From Ulva prolifera (Eukaryota; Chlorophyta; Ulvophyceae; Ulvales; Ulvaceae), in NCBI GenBank assembly GCA_023078555.1, contig CM041202.1, forward strand, positions 5,690,522 through 5,754,521: a stretch of DNA of 64,000 nt. Direction: 5' to 3'. Positions 44,801-56,149 of the stretch are shown in pieces. Numbering within the stretch: position 1 is the stretch's first letter; every line of letters starts with the position of its first letter. The notes under the pieces are model-generated. The model worked only from the letters and a program-made list of their open reading frames with translations, searched no databases and had not been told where the DNA came from. The position numbers and the translations under genes are program-made.

Positions 44801-45980
44801 GCGCGCTGTGCTCACGCATCACTCTGCTGCAGTCTTACTGAGGTACATATATTACCGCGCAAGGCATGGCGCGAGGTTGTGGACGGTGCTGCGCGGTTGG
44901 TCGTTTTCGCTGCGCGGGAAACAAACAACCGAATGCGTTTAAAGTGAACGCCTGTGATTGCCTACAGCAAATTCGGATATGTATTTTCCTGGATCCGGTG
45001 TAATAAGTACAGCTGTGGAAGCTATGTGCACGTGGACGGGAAGGCTGATCGATGTGGTAGAGCAGGGGAGTGTTATCCCTATAACCTTGTCTGGTGAAGT
45101 TCGACTCCCTGTGACGGGTAGCAAAATGTTTCACATGCATGAAGCACATGGGTATTGCAAAATTATTATTAGCGGTGAGTGGTACGGGTGACATTGCGGG
45201 CCGGGTACCTACCCGGCCTGCATACCTATCTACTTGAGAGATTATGTACGAGGGACACACAAGCAGATGCCAGGAGTGAGGTCAGGCCCTATGGCCTCAT
45301 GCAAGAGGTTGACTGAGACGCTGCCGCAGACTTACGTGCGTTTGGTCAGGCCGGTTTCAGGAGCTTTGCGGACGGGGTAAGGGATCCCGCATGAGACAGT
45401 GTGTCGAACGGCAGTGGCGATTGGGCCTCACGCCAGCGAAGGTGCGACTTGGCGCGCTGCTATGGAGCCGTAGCGAGGCCCAAGAATCAGGCTCACACAT
45501 CGCGGATAATTCTGTCTGTATATGGTGCTAGCGACTTGCAGGCGGATAGCATGCGTGCATGCAGTGCCCAGTGAGCTGTGGTGCAGCAGGATAGACACGG
45601 CATTACGATTGCTGCATGTTTGTCCCTCGCATTGGCGAACTACATAGTAATCGATTTGGCATCAACATGATCTGACACATCACAGTTCCAACGGAAAGCA
45701 TTGCTCGCACCTCGATGTTGGTACAACAGGTCCTCAGAGGTATTGACTGGGCGTCCGCGCTCGCTTGATCCACCCACGACCAGAAAGCCGCTTCCGAAAA
45801 GGGCAAAGCCGTACATCCTGGGGCGTCCTGAAGCTCCTGGAGGACTGGGCTACGCTCCACGGCTTGCAACGGCAGCGTCTGCCCGCGGATGGTCAGAAGC
45901 ACGCTGTCATCATCATGGGCCTTCTCCGCGACTTCAACCACCACGTTAATGCTCAAATCCTCCACGATGGTGCGCTTCAT
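41882..45980 (-). CDS. BTB/Skp1-like plus leucine-rich repeat protein, copy 1
   Basis: Two exons: 45980-45711 (90 codons) and 44140-41882 (752 aa and TGA), giving 842 aa. The intron of 1570 bp is phase 0, with donor GAG|GTGCGA and acceptor GCATGCAG|GTGGC. Exon 1 has the BTB/Skp1 pattern: beta-strand VLLTIRG, then a SPVLQEL helix, ALPF and FWSWVDQ. The fold continues across the junction as VAVFLQDD and RRIAHA. Exon 2 then has irregular leucine-rich repeats (for example LQSLDL, LRSLNLHIH, LRTLHLD) and a conserved CHCWDP. Both the split and these motifs recur in the copy at 58574-62166. BTB proteins often serve as Cullin-3 substrate adaptors with a C-terminal recognition domain; that role is inferred. 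Without the intron, exon 2 could be read as a 754-aa frame starting MQVA, because the acceptor itself contains ATGCAG. An upstream in-frame ATG lies at 46016. Confidence 0.75.
44141..45710 (-). other. Intron of BTB-LRR copy 1
   Basis: 1570 bp, noncoding. It contains a run of 12 G (44452-44463) and repeated TGTAAGCTG/GGTAAGCTG words near 44536-44580. No independent gene was recognised on either strand. Confidence 0.6.
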
Positions 45981-46019
45981 CGACGGAGGCTTGTGGACAG
46001 GCAGGCACTGCCGCATGAT

Positions 46020-47100
46020 CACCGAAGATGCGCAGAGACTCAAAGAAACGGACAAGCTGCAGTCGCTGCCACACTGCAGGCACGCGAGGCTGTGCTGAAT
46101 AAGCTCTCCAGCCTTATGATAACGACAGTGTCGCAATAGTGTCGGCTTTAATAGGCGGGGAGGCCATCGGCGAGCAGCGATACCACAGCTGGTCAATTTG
46201 CAAGTCAGCACCGCTACCGGAGAGTCTCAGCATGCCAGATGCATTATCATCAAGGGCACGTGAACGCTGACAAACGATGACTATAGCCAATTTAGTGTTG
46301 ACGGGCCCGGCAGTGAGATTCCAAGCACAGTCATGCCCTCAGGTGTTTCACAGCTAGCAGGGCTTCACGAGCTGAACCAGCTGTTGTCTGGAGGAAACAC
46401 CTGCAGTTCACGGCGACATTCCGCGCAGCCCACAAAGCTGCACCTTCGTGGCTCTTCTGCAGTACACCAGCTGATTACCGAAGCACGCAGGTCGCGCGCG
46501 CCGGTGCTGACCAATCTTACACGACCGAACCCGGGTACTAATCCGGCATGCATGACCACCGACCGGCGCCGGTTGAAAGGCTGCAGCTTGCTGTTTTGAA
46601 TCACAACTTGTGATAGAACGTGCAACGCTACAGTGCGTCAGCTCGGGTTGTATATAGTCGTACACTGTGCATGCAGCCCCTGCAGAACTGCACAACACAT
46701 GTTGCTGCACAGGTACCTGGCAGCCATTGCATCATTGCAACCCACTGGCATGCAGGGCACACCATTTGGACTCTTCACACGAGCTCAGGCTATCGCATGG
46801 CACAGCACAGCACGGAAGCCACACACAAAGCAGTCGTGACCATCACTACCAGGAAGCCCTCAATCGATCCGGATTCTGGCCTTGTGCTCTCTACATTTCT
46901 TCTGATGTCAGGAAGATGAGCCACGGCTAGTCTTGTACAACACGTGTAGGCATGGGCGAGCCTGTGCCTGACACTGCCGATGGGCGGAAGTTTAGGACAT
47001 GAGAGGGCTGAAATCTGCAGCAGGCTAATACATATAAAGGCCCAGTTCAGCATCTCGTGCGGCCAAGTATATGTGGACTGGATGCGGCAGTCCAGTGACA
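46020..47100. other. No gene recognised
   Basis: 5' flank of BTB-LRR copy 1 (transcribed leftward). Short frames only; no TATA-like site stands out. Confidence 0.4.
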
Positions 47101-47146
47101 TGGCCGCTACACCACTGAATTGCCACACAGGGCCATTGAGGCACAG

Positions 47147-47185
<39 letters not shown>

Positions 47186-47322
47186 AGCAGACCATCCGAC
47201 GCACGGCCCGGCCCATCTGAAGCATATGGCGGGCGTGGGGGGGAGGACGAGTGGCAAGTCAGTGCTGCGGCCGCTGTGCCCCCGCCCCCGCGCCGTGTCA
47301 GGCTCCAGTGGTGTAGCGGCCA
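47101..47322. repeat. 17-bp inverted repeats around a 39-C tract
   Basis: TGGCCGCTACACCACTG at 47101-47117 is exactly inverted at 47306-47322. A run of 39 C (47147-47185) lies between. It looks like a small MITE-type element, but no convincing target duplication flanks it. Confidence 0.6.
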
Positions 47323-47971
47323 CATTACACTGCAATGCCACAGGGTCTGATCTGTGCCCTGTGGGGTGCTATTGCTGCCGAGGTTGGTCCCCCGGGTGTG
47401 TGTCTGGCACGGAACAGCGGCCGGGGTGTGTCACAAGGGTCAAGGTGACGGGGCGGGCAGCACTGCGAAACTAGCAAGCCGCGCACGAATTCGTGTTATA
47501 ACATGTTAACACACCACAGAGCCGGCCATGGTGAGCACGCATGTGGACACGGCAACGTCCGGACTGCGTGTCAGCATACATACGCTCAATGTTTGTGAGC
47601 AAATGCTCTCGCTATCAAGATGCTGTCGAGCGTTGTCAACCATTTGCAGACGTACGGCCGATCAAATGGTTGATCTTCTTAGAGACACCACATTACACTA
47701 TAATTGATGCAGACGGTGCCGCGAGGCAGTGCGGCAGTGTGGCCTGAGGGCTCCTGGAGTGCTTGCGAGGCAACTGAGTTGTAGCATGTGGCCATCCACC
47801 AGTTCATACGCAGATACGTGTCCAGGCATGATCACTTCAGCGCCTGCATGCGGATGTACCCGGGGGTGATCTCATGGTTACACACGATCACCCCGCCTGG
47901 GCACGTCAGCCACATGGGGACAGCTCATGTACGCAGAAGCATGCATGCACGCGCACTGGCAGTCTGGCAGT

Positions 47972-48083
47972 GGGTAGTGGGTGTGTTGGTGTGTGCTGCG
48001 TGTGGCTCGTTGCGTGGTGTGGGTTCCTCTGGTTGTTGCTCGCGGTGCTACCTGCCTTGCTTGCTTTGTCCTTGTGCAACACA
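47972..48083 (+). mobile_element. Family-3 retroposon, 112 bp, with 20-bp TSD
   Basis: CGCACTGGCAGTCTGGCAGT at 47952-47971 recurs exactly at 48084-48103. The insert has a GT-rich head, the GCGGTGCTACCTGCCTTGC core, TTTGTCC and then CTTGTGCAACACA, where TGTAA seems changed to TGTGCAA. This is the best-defined family-3 copy. Confidence 0.85.
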
Positions 48084-48450
48084 CGCACTGGCAGTCTGGC
48101 AGTCACTCAGATGAGAGAGGTCCCGGGGCAGGAGGGAGGTCAGGAAGCTGCATGCCTCGGCGGCTGGTGAGACGACCCCGAGCTGCCCTCGGTGCCGGCG
48201 CCACATCAGCCAATGCTCCAGCCGCTCGAGGCGCACGAGGCCACTCACACCGCTTGGCTGAGGCGACAGCTGCAGCCGGTGCCCCCCCCACTGCGCCCGT
48301 ATGTCGGCGCGACCCACCGTGGCTTGAAGTGACTTCAAGAGCGGCGAGTGTATCCCTTTCGACACCATTCTTGCTTTGAGGCCTCTGCTGCCGAGGCCGA
48401 CGTGGTGTGAACTTGCACGGGCGGCACTGCCGGCAGAAAGCCCAAAGACC

Positions 48451-48885
48451 ATGATCATCATCGCCCTCTTCCTGTGGCCGTTGTGCATCTTAGTTCCTGC
48501 TCTCGTCGGTATTGGAATCACAGTGCTCATCCTTCACCCCTCCTCAGACATCGATATTAACGCCTGTGGTGATCTGACTGCTGGCGACTGGCCATGGGTT
48601 CGCATGTGCTGTGCTGTGACGTGGGGCCCAGCTGTTTTGGCATTTGCCGTCCTCACCTGTGTTCAACCAGTTGCTGATACCTGGCGCGAACTACACGACG
48701 AACGGAGAACCAGAGCATCCGTCCAGGAGCATGTAGATGCGCTGCTGCTGCTGTACTTCTCGGACACGTGCTGGCAAGGCAGCGCCGACGAGGTGGTGCA
48801 CAAGTTGACCCGTCGGAGGGCAGCAGTGCACACGGTCTGCGGAGATGGCAGCTTAAGCTGGCGAGCGCCGCCGCCTGTACCCTGA
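48451..48885 (+). CDS. Small two-TM membrane protein, hypothetical
   Basis: 144 codons from ATG at 48451, chosen because it opens directly into a hydrophobic segment (MIIIALFLWPLCILVP); the frame is open further left to 48376. A first TM helix lies at about residues 2-30 and a second at about 52-75, followed by a charged tail (RELHDERRTRASVQEHVD). Its second half, with the 3' flank, is duplicated about 1.2 kb downstream in decayed form. That shows an older unit but not that it is expressed. No family was recognised, and an upstream exon is possible. Confidence 0.45.
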   Translation: MIIIALFLWPLCILVPALVGIGITVLILHPSSDIDINACGDLTAGDWPWVRMCCAVTWGPAVLAFAVLTCVQPVADTWRELHDERRTRASVQEHVDALLLLYFSDTCWQGSADEVVHKLTRRRAAVHTVCGDGSLSWRAPPPVP

Positions 48886-49794
48886 ACTTGTGATGGATCC
48901 CGATTGATCCTAGGCGCGTAGGTCATGGTCGCAACCTGATGAACGAAGCACATATATACCCGCTCGGGCTGTTTTTTGCTCGGGTGTGCTTGTGGTCGTG
49001 CCGCTGCTCGTGGCCGTGTGGGGTATCTGTGCTGACGTGTGCGGCCAGGAGCGGCATCTGCTGCGCAGGTCGCTGCATGTGCTGGTGACTTGAAAGAGAT
49101 GGTTCAGTCAGTTCCGGGGTGCTTGGCGCATGTCATCGTCGGCCACGGTGACACGGGGTACCACAGTTTTTAGTTTGCATGCCATGTCATCCGCATCCTG
49201 AACGTGGTGGTGTAACCTCCGGGCCGGAGCAGAGCGTAAGACACTCAGAGGCTTGTCACTCGAAGATTGACTGAAAACACCGTTTGTACAAACGTGTGTC
49301 ATTTCATCATGATGCTGGTTGTCTGCTGCTGCCCCGATCTGCAGCGGACCGGCTCGTCCTCCTCCAGTTGGAAGGCCACAAAGCAGCTGCATCGCCAGCG
49401 CACCTGCCAGCATGCTTAGCCGACTCGCCCAACACGTGTGTGCGCGTACAAAAATGTTTCATTGCAGGGCTGCGCGGAGCGTCAGCGGCTGGGCCGACGC
49501 GTGCTCAACATCCGCATCGCGCGATGTGTGTTGCAAATGAGCGAACGGGCACAGACGCACGCCGCGTGCGGCAGCAAGGGAGCTGCTTCCGAATCAACGG
49601 TTGCTGCCGCACCACAGCGGCGGGTCACAGTAGGGTGTTTTCCGGCAGCCTGAGCTCCTGGCATCTGAACGCATGCTGCGTGCTTGTGCACAGCGACCTC
49701 TGTTCGTGGGGCTTGTGCCAGCTTCATGCCGACCCCCGCAGCCCTATCGAAGAATACAGACGTGGATCGCTGCTCGTGGCCGCTGCTCGTTTGG

Positions 49795-50175
49795 CTGGCG
49801 AATGGGTTCTTCTGTGCTGCGGTGTCTTGGGGGCTCCAATTGTTTTTGCAAGCACCTGCTTCGTCTGCCGTAGACGCGTAGGTAATGCTCGTGATACTCC
49901 TACACCGCAGACGGCAAGCTAGAGCGTCCGTCCAGGAGTAAGTGGACGCGCTGTTGCTTCTGTACTACTAGTAGTACTTCTCGGACACGTGCTGGCAAGG
50001 CAGCGCCGACGTGTTGTTGCGCAAGTGGACACGTCGGAGGGCAGGAGTGTACACGGTCTGCGGTGATGGCAGCTTGGCCGCCTCCGGAACCCGTAATTGC
50101 GATGGATCCCGGTTGATCCTAGGTGGCTAGAACATGGTTACATCCTGACTTGCTTAATGGACGAAGCACATGCCC
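49795..50175 (+). pseudogene. Broken tandem copy of the small membrane protein gene
   Basis: Matches 48587-48960 (shared words: GTCCAGGAG, TTCTCGGACACGTGCTGGCA, CGGTCTGCGG, TTGATCCTAGG). In the aligned frame it has TAA just after GTCCAGGAG and two TAGs in a 12-bp insertion that makes the palindrome GTACTACTAGTAGTAC (49962-49977). Similarity continues through CCCGCTCGGG (50168) to AAAGCAGCTGCATC (50345), matching 48960-49395 with an internal deletion. Confidence 0.75.
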
Positions 50176-50419
50176 GCTCGGGCAGATTGTTGCTTGGGTG
50201 TACTTGTGCTCGTGCCGCCGGTCGTGCGGGGTATGCGTGCTGGCGTGTGTGGGGCGTTTGCGCAATCTGCGCAAGTTATCTGCTGTTGCTACAATCTGCA
50301 ACGAATGTAGCAGATTGGCTCGGCAGCCATCGGCTTCAAGGCGACAAAGCAGCTGCATCACCAGCATACGTATACCTACCATCATGCACAGCCGTCTCGC
50401 CGGAACCTATGTGTCTGCA

Positions 50420-51149
50420 CCAGTGTTGGGTCATCGCGCCCGGGCCCGATCGTATGCAACAACTCTGAATATTCAGAACTCATCTCAAACGAAGTTCTGG
50501 GTGCCATCCCTGGAAATGCTGCAAAGCGACCCAACAGTGGTGTACACACTGGACTCCGAGTCTGGGCGGGCCTGCATCCAGAGACAGCAGCTAGCTGTGC
50601 CGGGCGTACCACGAGTCCGAGTGCCGCCGTCAGCGACAGCCACACGCCAGCGGACACCTCAGCTTGGACAGCAATCCCCAGTTCACACCCGTAACAGTGA
50701 CGTTGCCAGCCTGTGTTTTGAGATCGCCAGGTATGAGCTTGAGGTTGAGAGTCGCTGAAACCTCTGCAAGGGTCCAGGGCGCTGCATGCACGTGCTGCAC
50801 ATTGCACTCGCGCCTTGCAATCAACCAGTGCTGCGCCCCCGGCCGCATCGAACGAAAAAAACATGGCAGTGGCTTATCAGTCGCTGGCGAGAGCGTGTGG
50901 CACATCGCCGGATAGCAATCAAACACGACGGATAGGGTGCTAGTCTGACATCCTCTGCGCCATCTGCCGCAGAGGCCATTGCACCCAATGAAGACCGCGC
51001 ACATGCATGGCGTATCCTGTGTACAACTTACATCACCGACGGTGATTCACCGTGCACACCGTACAGCATCTCAAGAATTATCAGCAAATCTCCTCCGTGT
51101 GTGTGTTTGTGTGTGTGCAGAGGCCCCTAAACGAACGGGCACGCAGCTG
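50420..51149. other. No gene recognised; 3' flank of the minus-strand gene
   Basis: A minus-strand TGTAA near 51028 lies about 120 bp past the stop of the 51150-53325 gene and could be its polyadenylation signal. A (TG)n-rich stretch lies at 51094-51118. Confidence 0.4.
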
Positions 51150-53325
51150 TCAACTGCTGCGTATACACACAAAGTCTTTGTCATCTGCTGAGGCGTGCTC
51201 TTCGCCACACGCGCGCGCCGGCCTGCCGCCCTTCTTCTGTCGGGCCCTCCTGGCCCGCCGGCCACTCGCCCAGTCCTCGTCTGATTCCTCTGCGCTGTCG
51301 CACTTCACCACACGCGCACGCTTCCGCCTACGGCAACTCTCTATCGGGGGGCCGACGGGGGCCGTAGGCACAATCTCAGCCGGCCTCACGCCGCACGCGG
51401 ACAGCTCCTGCGGAGGGATGTCCGTCGCCCGGACGAGGCAGTGCTTCACGGCCAACCGCACCGCCGCCAACCCCACGTGGACCGCGCTGGCGACGTCCCA
51501 GTTTGTTTGACTCGCAACCTCGAGCTCCCACTCCCCCTGGACCCCTGTGCTGTCCAGGGTGCCGTGCTTGTTGGCGACAGCCCTCATGCAGTGGAAGCGG
51601 AAGGCCCACTCGCAGCCGCCAGCGGGCCAGTCAGAGCAGAGGAGCTGCACGTCCCCCGCGTCGTTCGACATGACCGCCCGCGCCCGGTACCCGTACACGA
51701 TCGAGCCTGCACCACCACGCCGCAGTCAGGAGACTCGTGAAGCACCCCACATCGCCTCGCACCGGGCCTTCTCAAGAGCCAGGTGAGTCACATCGAGCAT
51801 ACGGAAATTCTGTTTTGTGACAGCACGGAGCTTGTACGACTAGCAGACAGCATAGCCTGGGCAGCTTCGGGACTTCAGTTTGCCACCAGACAGCGGTGAT
51901 GTGGCAGCTCGAGTAGCGTTGACACCAGCATGCAGGTCATGCTATCAGTGATGAGGCGTTTACATATGAGCTTGGTTTTTGTGCACTGCCTCTTCCCGTA
52001 CGTACTAGGCACTACTAGTAGAATCAGAGAACAGTTTCACACATTGAGGTGTTCAGGCAGCACCACATGGTGTGCCAGCATGCATGACCAGCATGCAGCA
52101 TCTCACGGTGTGCCGCGCAGAGCAGAGCAGGCGAGGCGGACCTCGGACTTTGACCATTGTCGTCAACACGGCTCCGAGCCAGCAGAGGCGCAGGTAGTTG
52201 CCCTTCGGGTGGCCTGGGCCGTCATCGCTGACGCCGCCGCGCTCTGCATCGCGTGCGATCTCCATGAAACACTCCGTGACCGCCGCGAGATGAACGTGGT
52301 AGTTCCGGCCCGCCACCCCCCCGGCGATGCGTGCCCTCCACACGCACAGCAGCTGCCGTGCTAGAAACGTGTGATCTGTCAAGCACGCGGGCCGATCCTG
52401 CATCGCATCCGCCACCCTGAGCCGTGGACGCGGGGTGGTCTCAAGGCCACTGCAACTGCAACCCTAACTGCAACGTCTGAATGGCAAATTGAAGGGGACT
52501 CACATCGAAGTCGAGGCCGGGCACAAGCTCCAGTACTCGCCGGTCGCGGCCGAAGCGACACGCGAAGGATGCAAGCTGAAGCGCTGCTACACAGAATGCG
52601 CTCACGTTGGCCACACCCTGCACACATACCGGCACTTCCGCTGTTGAAGGACACTGCGCCTAGCTAGGACCTGAGACGGGCGCACAGCGAATCGGCACAA
52701 ACGGTTGATGACGAAACAAGCTGATGAGCATGATGGCCGAGGAGGGGTCTACGTTCACAGCTAGGACAGGCGGCAAGGACTCGGGCCTTTGTATGGCCAA
52801 GATTATAGGAAACAAAGGATCATGTATCGCGCCAGTAGCAGCAATCCAAGGATCCTTCCACACATACATGCATACATACCTGCTGGCCTCTGTCCTTTGT
52901 AAATGCCTACATGCACATTCAGCACAGCACCACAACTCTAAGCCAGTGCGACAGCGCGCTGGTGAGGTGATCAGTACGGGCGCCCAGTGACTCACCTGGC
53001 TCTTGAGAAGGCCCGGTGCGAGGCTCATGATGGCAGGCAGGAGGGGAGCCGCCGCAAGCATCTGGTCCATTGACTTTGGGACACGGAGTTTCCCGGACTT
53101 CTTGTCATACGACAGCGACACGCCGTGGGTGCCTTGCATCGCGACGTAATAGTCGCGTCTTCTCTTCTCCCACGCGTCATCTCCGGGCGGCGAGGGGTCC
53201 TTCTGGACGGCCATCGGGCCCACCGCCGCCGAGAACGGGAGGTAGTGTAAGCTGTCGAGGTCTGGCGCGCCTTCGCGGGGAGGCGGGGTGAGCGTCACGA
53301 CGCGGTCCACCGCTCGTATCGCCAT
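51150..53325 (-). CDS. Three-exon gene of unknown function with basic C-terminus
   Basis: Exon 1 53325-52996 (110 codons; start MAIRAVDR, donor CAG|GTGAGT), exon 2 52397 to about 52142 (acceptor ATGCAG, phase 0; donor uncertain, GAG|GTCCGC gives the right phase), exon 3 51706-51150 (TGA). About 380 aa. Coding is supported by GC-rich third positions, matching phases and splice motifs like those of the other genes. Exon 1 has SLSYDKKSGKLRVPKS; exon 2 is helical (CFMEIARDAERGG); exon 3 has alternating hydrophobic strands, then RRRKRARVV and RRARRARQKK, likely nuclear-localisation signals. No known domain was recognised. The frame upstream to 53346 also stays open. Confidence 0.6.
51754..51791 (+). 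repeat. 38-bp inverted repeat, left arm (intron 2)
   Basis: Exact reverse complement of 52987-53024. It holds a plus-strand copy of the end of exon 1 and its GTGAGT donor, located in intron 2 of the minus-strand gene. Confidence 0.95.
52875..52915 (+). mobile_element. Family-2 3' end, short copy
   Basis: GGCCTCTGTCCTTTGTAAATG between TACATGCA-type words (about 52864 and 52909) that may be a short target duplication. It lies in intron 1 of the minus-strand gene. Confidence 0.55.
52987..53024 (-). repeat. 38-bp inverted repeat, right arm (exon 1/intron 1 junction)
   Basis: Covers the last 29 bases of exon 1 and the donor CAG|GTGAGT of the minus-strand gene. Perfect inverse match to 51754-51791. 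Confidence 0.95.
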
Positions 53326-53339
53326 GACCTTGTTTGATA

Positions 53340-55480
53340 TTACCAAGCCTGTGCACGCGACACAGAGGATGTGGCGGGGGTGGCCGCTGAACTGTGCTGG
53401 CGGTGTAGATGTGCTGGTCTGTGTTGTGTGCTGGTGACTGCTTCGGTGTGTGCGTGTGCCCCGCGGTGCTACCTGCCTCTGTGGCTACGTCCTTGCAAGA
53501 TAGAGGACGTGAGGGCCGGGGCGCGCGCACATGCACGCCCCCATGTGGCTCTAGACAGCTATCTCCTCATGGTGATGCAATCATGATTGTTCCAGACACA
53601 TCCATGGTGAGTGCACATTGAGTGGAAGGGAAAGGAGAGGATGGTGGTAAGGAACCGCACTGAACTCTTGCAGAGTGCCTGCTTTGGGGCTCTTGCAATG
53701 CACGGCCATGCTTTCGGAGGCCCCTTGGCCGCTGCAGACAGGCGGTGGGGGCTTTGTCGTCTCGTTTGCTTCCTCGTCATCCGTTGTCATGGCCATGTAC
53801 GTGATCTGCAGCGGCAGCGGTGACGTGGAACGGGAAACAGGAGCTGAATTCGCCGCTGGAGACTGGAGCGGAACTGTATGGCAATTTGATGAGCGCAGTC
53901 AGTCGAACCTTCCTCTCTTCTCTAAAACTACCACGGAAGTTCGTGAATGTGCGAACTGTGTCGAGAGCGAGAGCGCATGGTACACCGTTCCACGCGGGCC
54001 GAAGCAGCTGTTCCTGTTCAAGGTATGCATACACCAAACAAGTTCCCTGGAAAATTGTAGTGTCTCCGGCGGACGGCCCTGGCGCAGCGAGAGCGCTAGC
54101 GGTGATGGACGTAGGAGCGGCAGTGTTGTACTCCCGCAGCGCCTGCAGCGCTTCTGGGGCTCTCAGATCTTGACGAAAACACGAGTTATCAGTGTCTACC
54201 AGCTTTCGGAATGCTATCATCTGGGCGGCATGTGGAGGCGTCGACTCATTGGCCGACATAGCTTTTGATTGGTACACACAGGCATCACAAAGGAGACGCA
54301 AGCTTACACAAGGGCCGGCAGCCAGCACGTGGCGAGAAGATATCAAGCTGTATATCGGTCTCGGCTTGGTCGACAAAGGGTGCAGGCGGGTGGTCTGAAG
54401 CTGCTCTGTATCTCTGAGATAATGTGGATCCCGCTAAGCCGAAACTTCATGCAAGCAGTGCGGACGCGAACGCGCCTTGCACTGCGTTTGCTAGTGTAAA
54501 TTTTGGCTTCTACATGAATCAGGAGATGTTTGTTTGGTATGCATGGCAGTTGTGTAGCCCTGTTCTGGCGCTTTTGGCGGTGGATGCGTGTGACCTTCTC
54601 CAGGGAAACCAGAGTATCGGCCTAGGTGCAATAAAAGAGCGACTAGCACTCAAACAAGACACGTATGTATCATGTTGTCCAAAATCGAGGCATTGCAGCT
54701 GTCGCATCGTTAACGGTGCATCAGTCGGACAAGCAAGAACGGGCAAGGCAGCCCCGCCAGGTCACAGACACACCACCAGACATGATAGCCCGCTCACAAT
54801 GGCAGGCTGATACAGCACATGGCTGGAGTACCCTCGTAAAGGACAATGGTGCACCAGACGTGCAGTCCCGTTCACATTGCTTGGACACAGCTGCAACCCG
54901 GAGATGCGATGGTGCAATAGGTATGGACGCCTCTCCAGGTCCAAATTGCATATAAACATTCATTGTCATCCTGCATGAGTCAATTTCAAGGGAGCTGTCG
55001 CGTCGGACGGCTCTCGACCGCCACAGCGTAGCATCCTGCAACATCAGGCCCATGCTGGCAGCACAACTGCACGCAGATACACCCAGCCCGCGTGTGAATC
55101 ACTCAGCAGTACTCAAACTCAAATCTTCGTGGTGCCTGTTTGTCGGCGCGCTCGGTGTATTCGCCGAGGTATCACCAGCTGCGCATGCCCCACGGACATG
55201 TTGCAGCGCGCGAGCCCTGCAGGCGCCTGTAGACCCTAGCTAGGCTCTGATCAGGATCTCTGATGTACCCCGAACACCAATTTCATAGAACGGTTTCATA
55301 GAACTGAGGCTAGCAGCGGCCTGTACTTCCGACGCGAACTCAGCTGCATGCATGCGGCGTGTAAGCGATGATGGTTCCGCCACATGTGCCGGCTTCGTGT
55401 TTCCAGTAGTTGTCGGAATGCCCGTGTCCAATTGATCTTGATCAAGATCCCTGTGTGTCTCACAGCCAACTTCGATGAAG
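53340..55480. other. Region without an assigned gene
   Basis: A family-3-like segment lies at 53440-53505. Open frames on both strands cover 53675-54376; the plus frame ends at a plausible AAG|GTATGC donor near 54030 and the minus frame has a GCAG before a 60-codon tail at 53808-53581. I cannot decide between them and recognise no domain. Confidence 0.35.
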
Positions 55481-55483
55481 CCC

Positions 55484-55548
55484 ATATTGCTCCGCCCAGA
55501 TAGCGTGGATCCATCAGTAACATATGGGCTATCCGGGCGGAGCGATAT
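55484..55548. repeat. 21-bp imperfect hairpin
   Basis: Arms 55484-55504 and 55528-55548 pair at 19 of 21 positions (shared GCTCCGCCC core), with a 23-base loop. Confidence 0.8.
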
Positions 55549-55694
55549 ATATTCTTCAGGTTGGCGAGGTGAAGCTTCTGAAGAAGGTGCCTCGAGTACC
55601 CGAACCACGCGCGCGAGCGAGGCACCGAAGAGTAAACGGGTGCAGACAAATACCTCGAAAGAGCATTTGATCGAGATCAGTGCTCCCATACCCA

Positions 55695-55732
55695 GCCACA
55701 ACCTTGCTTGCTTTGTCCTTGTGACACACAGC
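55695..55732 (+). mobile_element. Family-3 3' end copy
   Basis: ACCTTGCTTGCTTTGTCC then TTGTGACAC, matching the end of the 47972-48083 copy, truncated before the core. Confidence 0.45.
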
Positions 55733-55792
55733 CACAACGTGCACCTCAAATCCATCAAGCTTGATCAAGGTCCTCAAGGCTGCATATCCTCA

Positions 55793-55808
55793 CGCGCGCG
55801 CGCGCGCG
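55793..55808. repeat. (CG)n microsatellite
   Basis: About eight CG dinucleotides in a row. Confidence 0.85.
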
Positions 55809-56149
55809 TCATATGATGCATCGCAGCATCAGCGTATTACAATCTCGGGATTGGCCCCCGAGCGCACCACTGGTTGAACAGTACTGCTCGAGTCAACGAT
55901 TCTGTTGTACCCGATCCTGGTGTACATCGCGGCCGCCTGCGGGTTTCCCGCTGCCAAGTCTGCTTGCAACTCCCCTTGCCCTTACTATAGCATACGTGAT
56001 TGATCAGATCAGGGCAGTACTTGTCTGCATCAGTTTACTCTTTTGCAAAGCATATCATACGAGGAAATGGGTGCAGAAACACAAACCTGCTAAGGAATCT
56101 CTTCGGAATCGATCATCTCTGAGGGAGCTGATGATGACACACAGAGATA

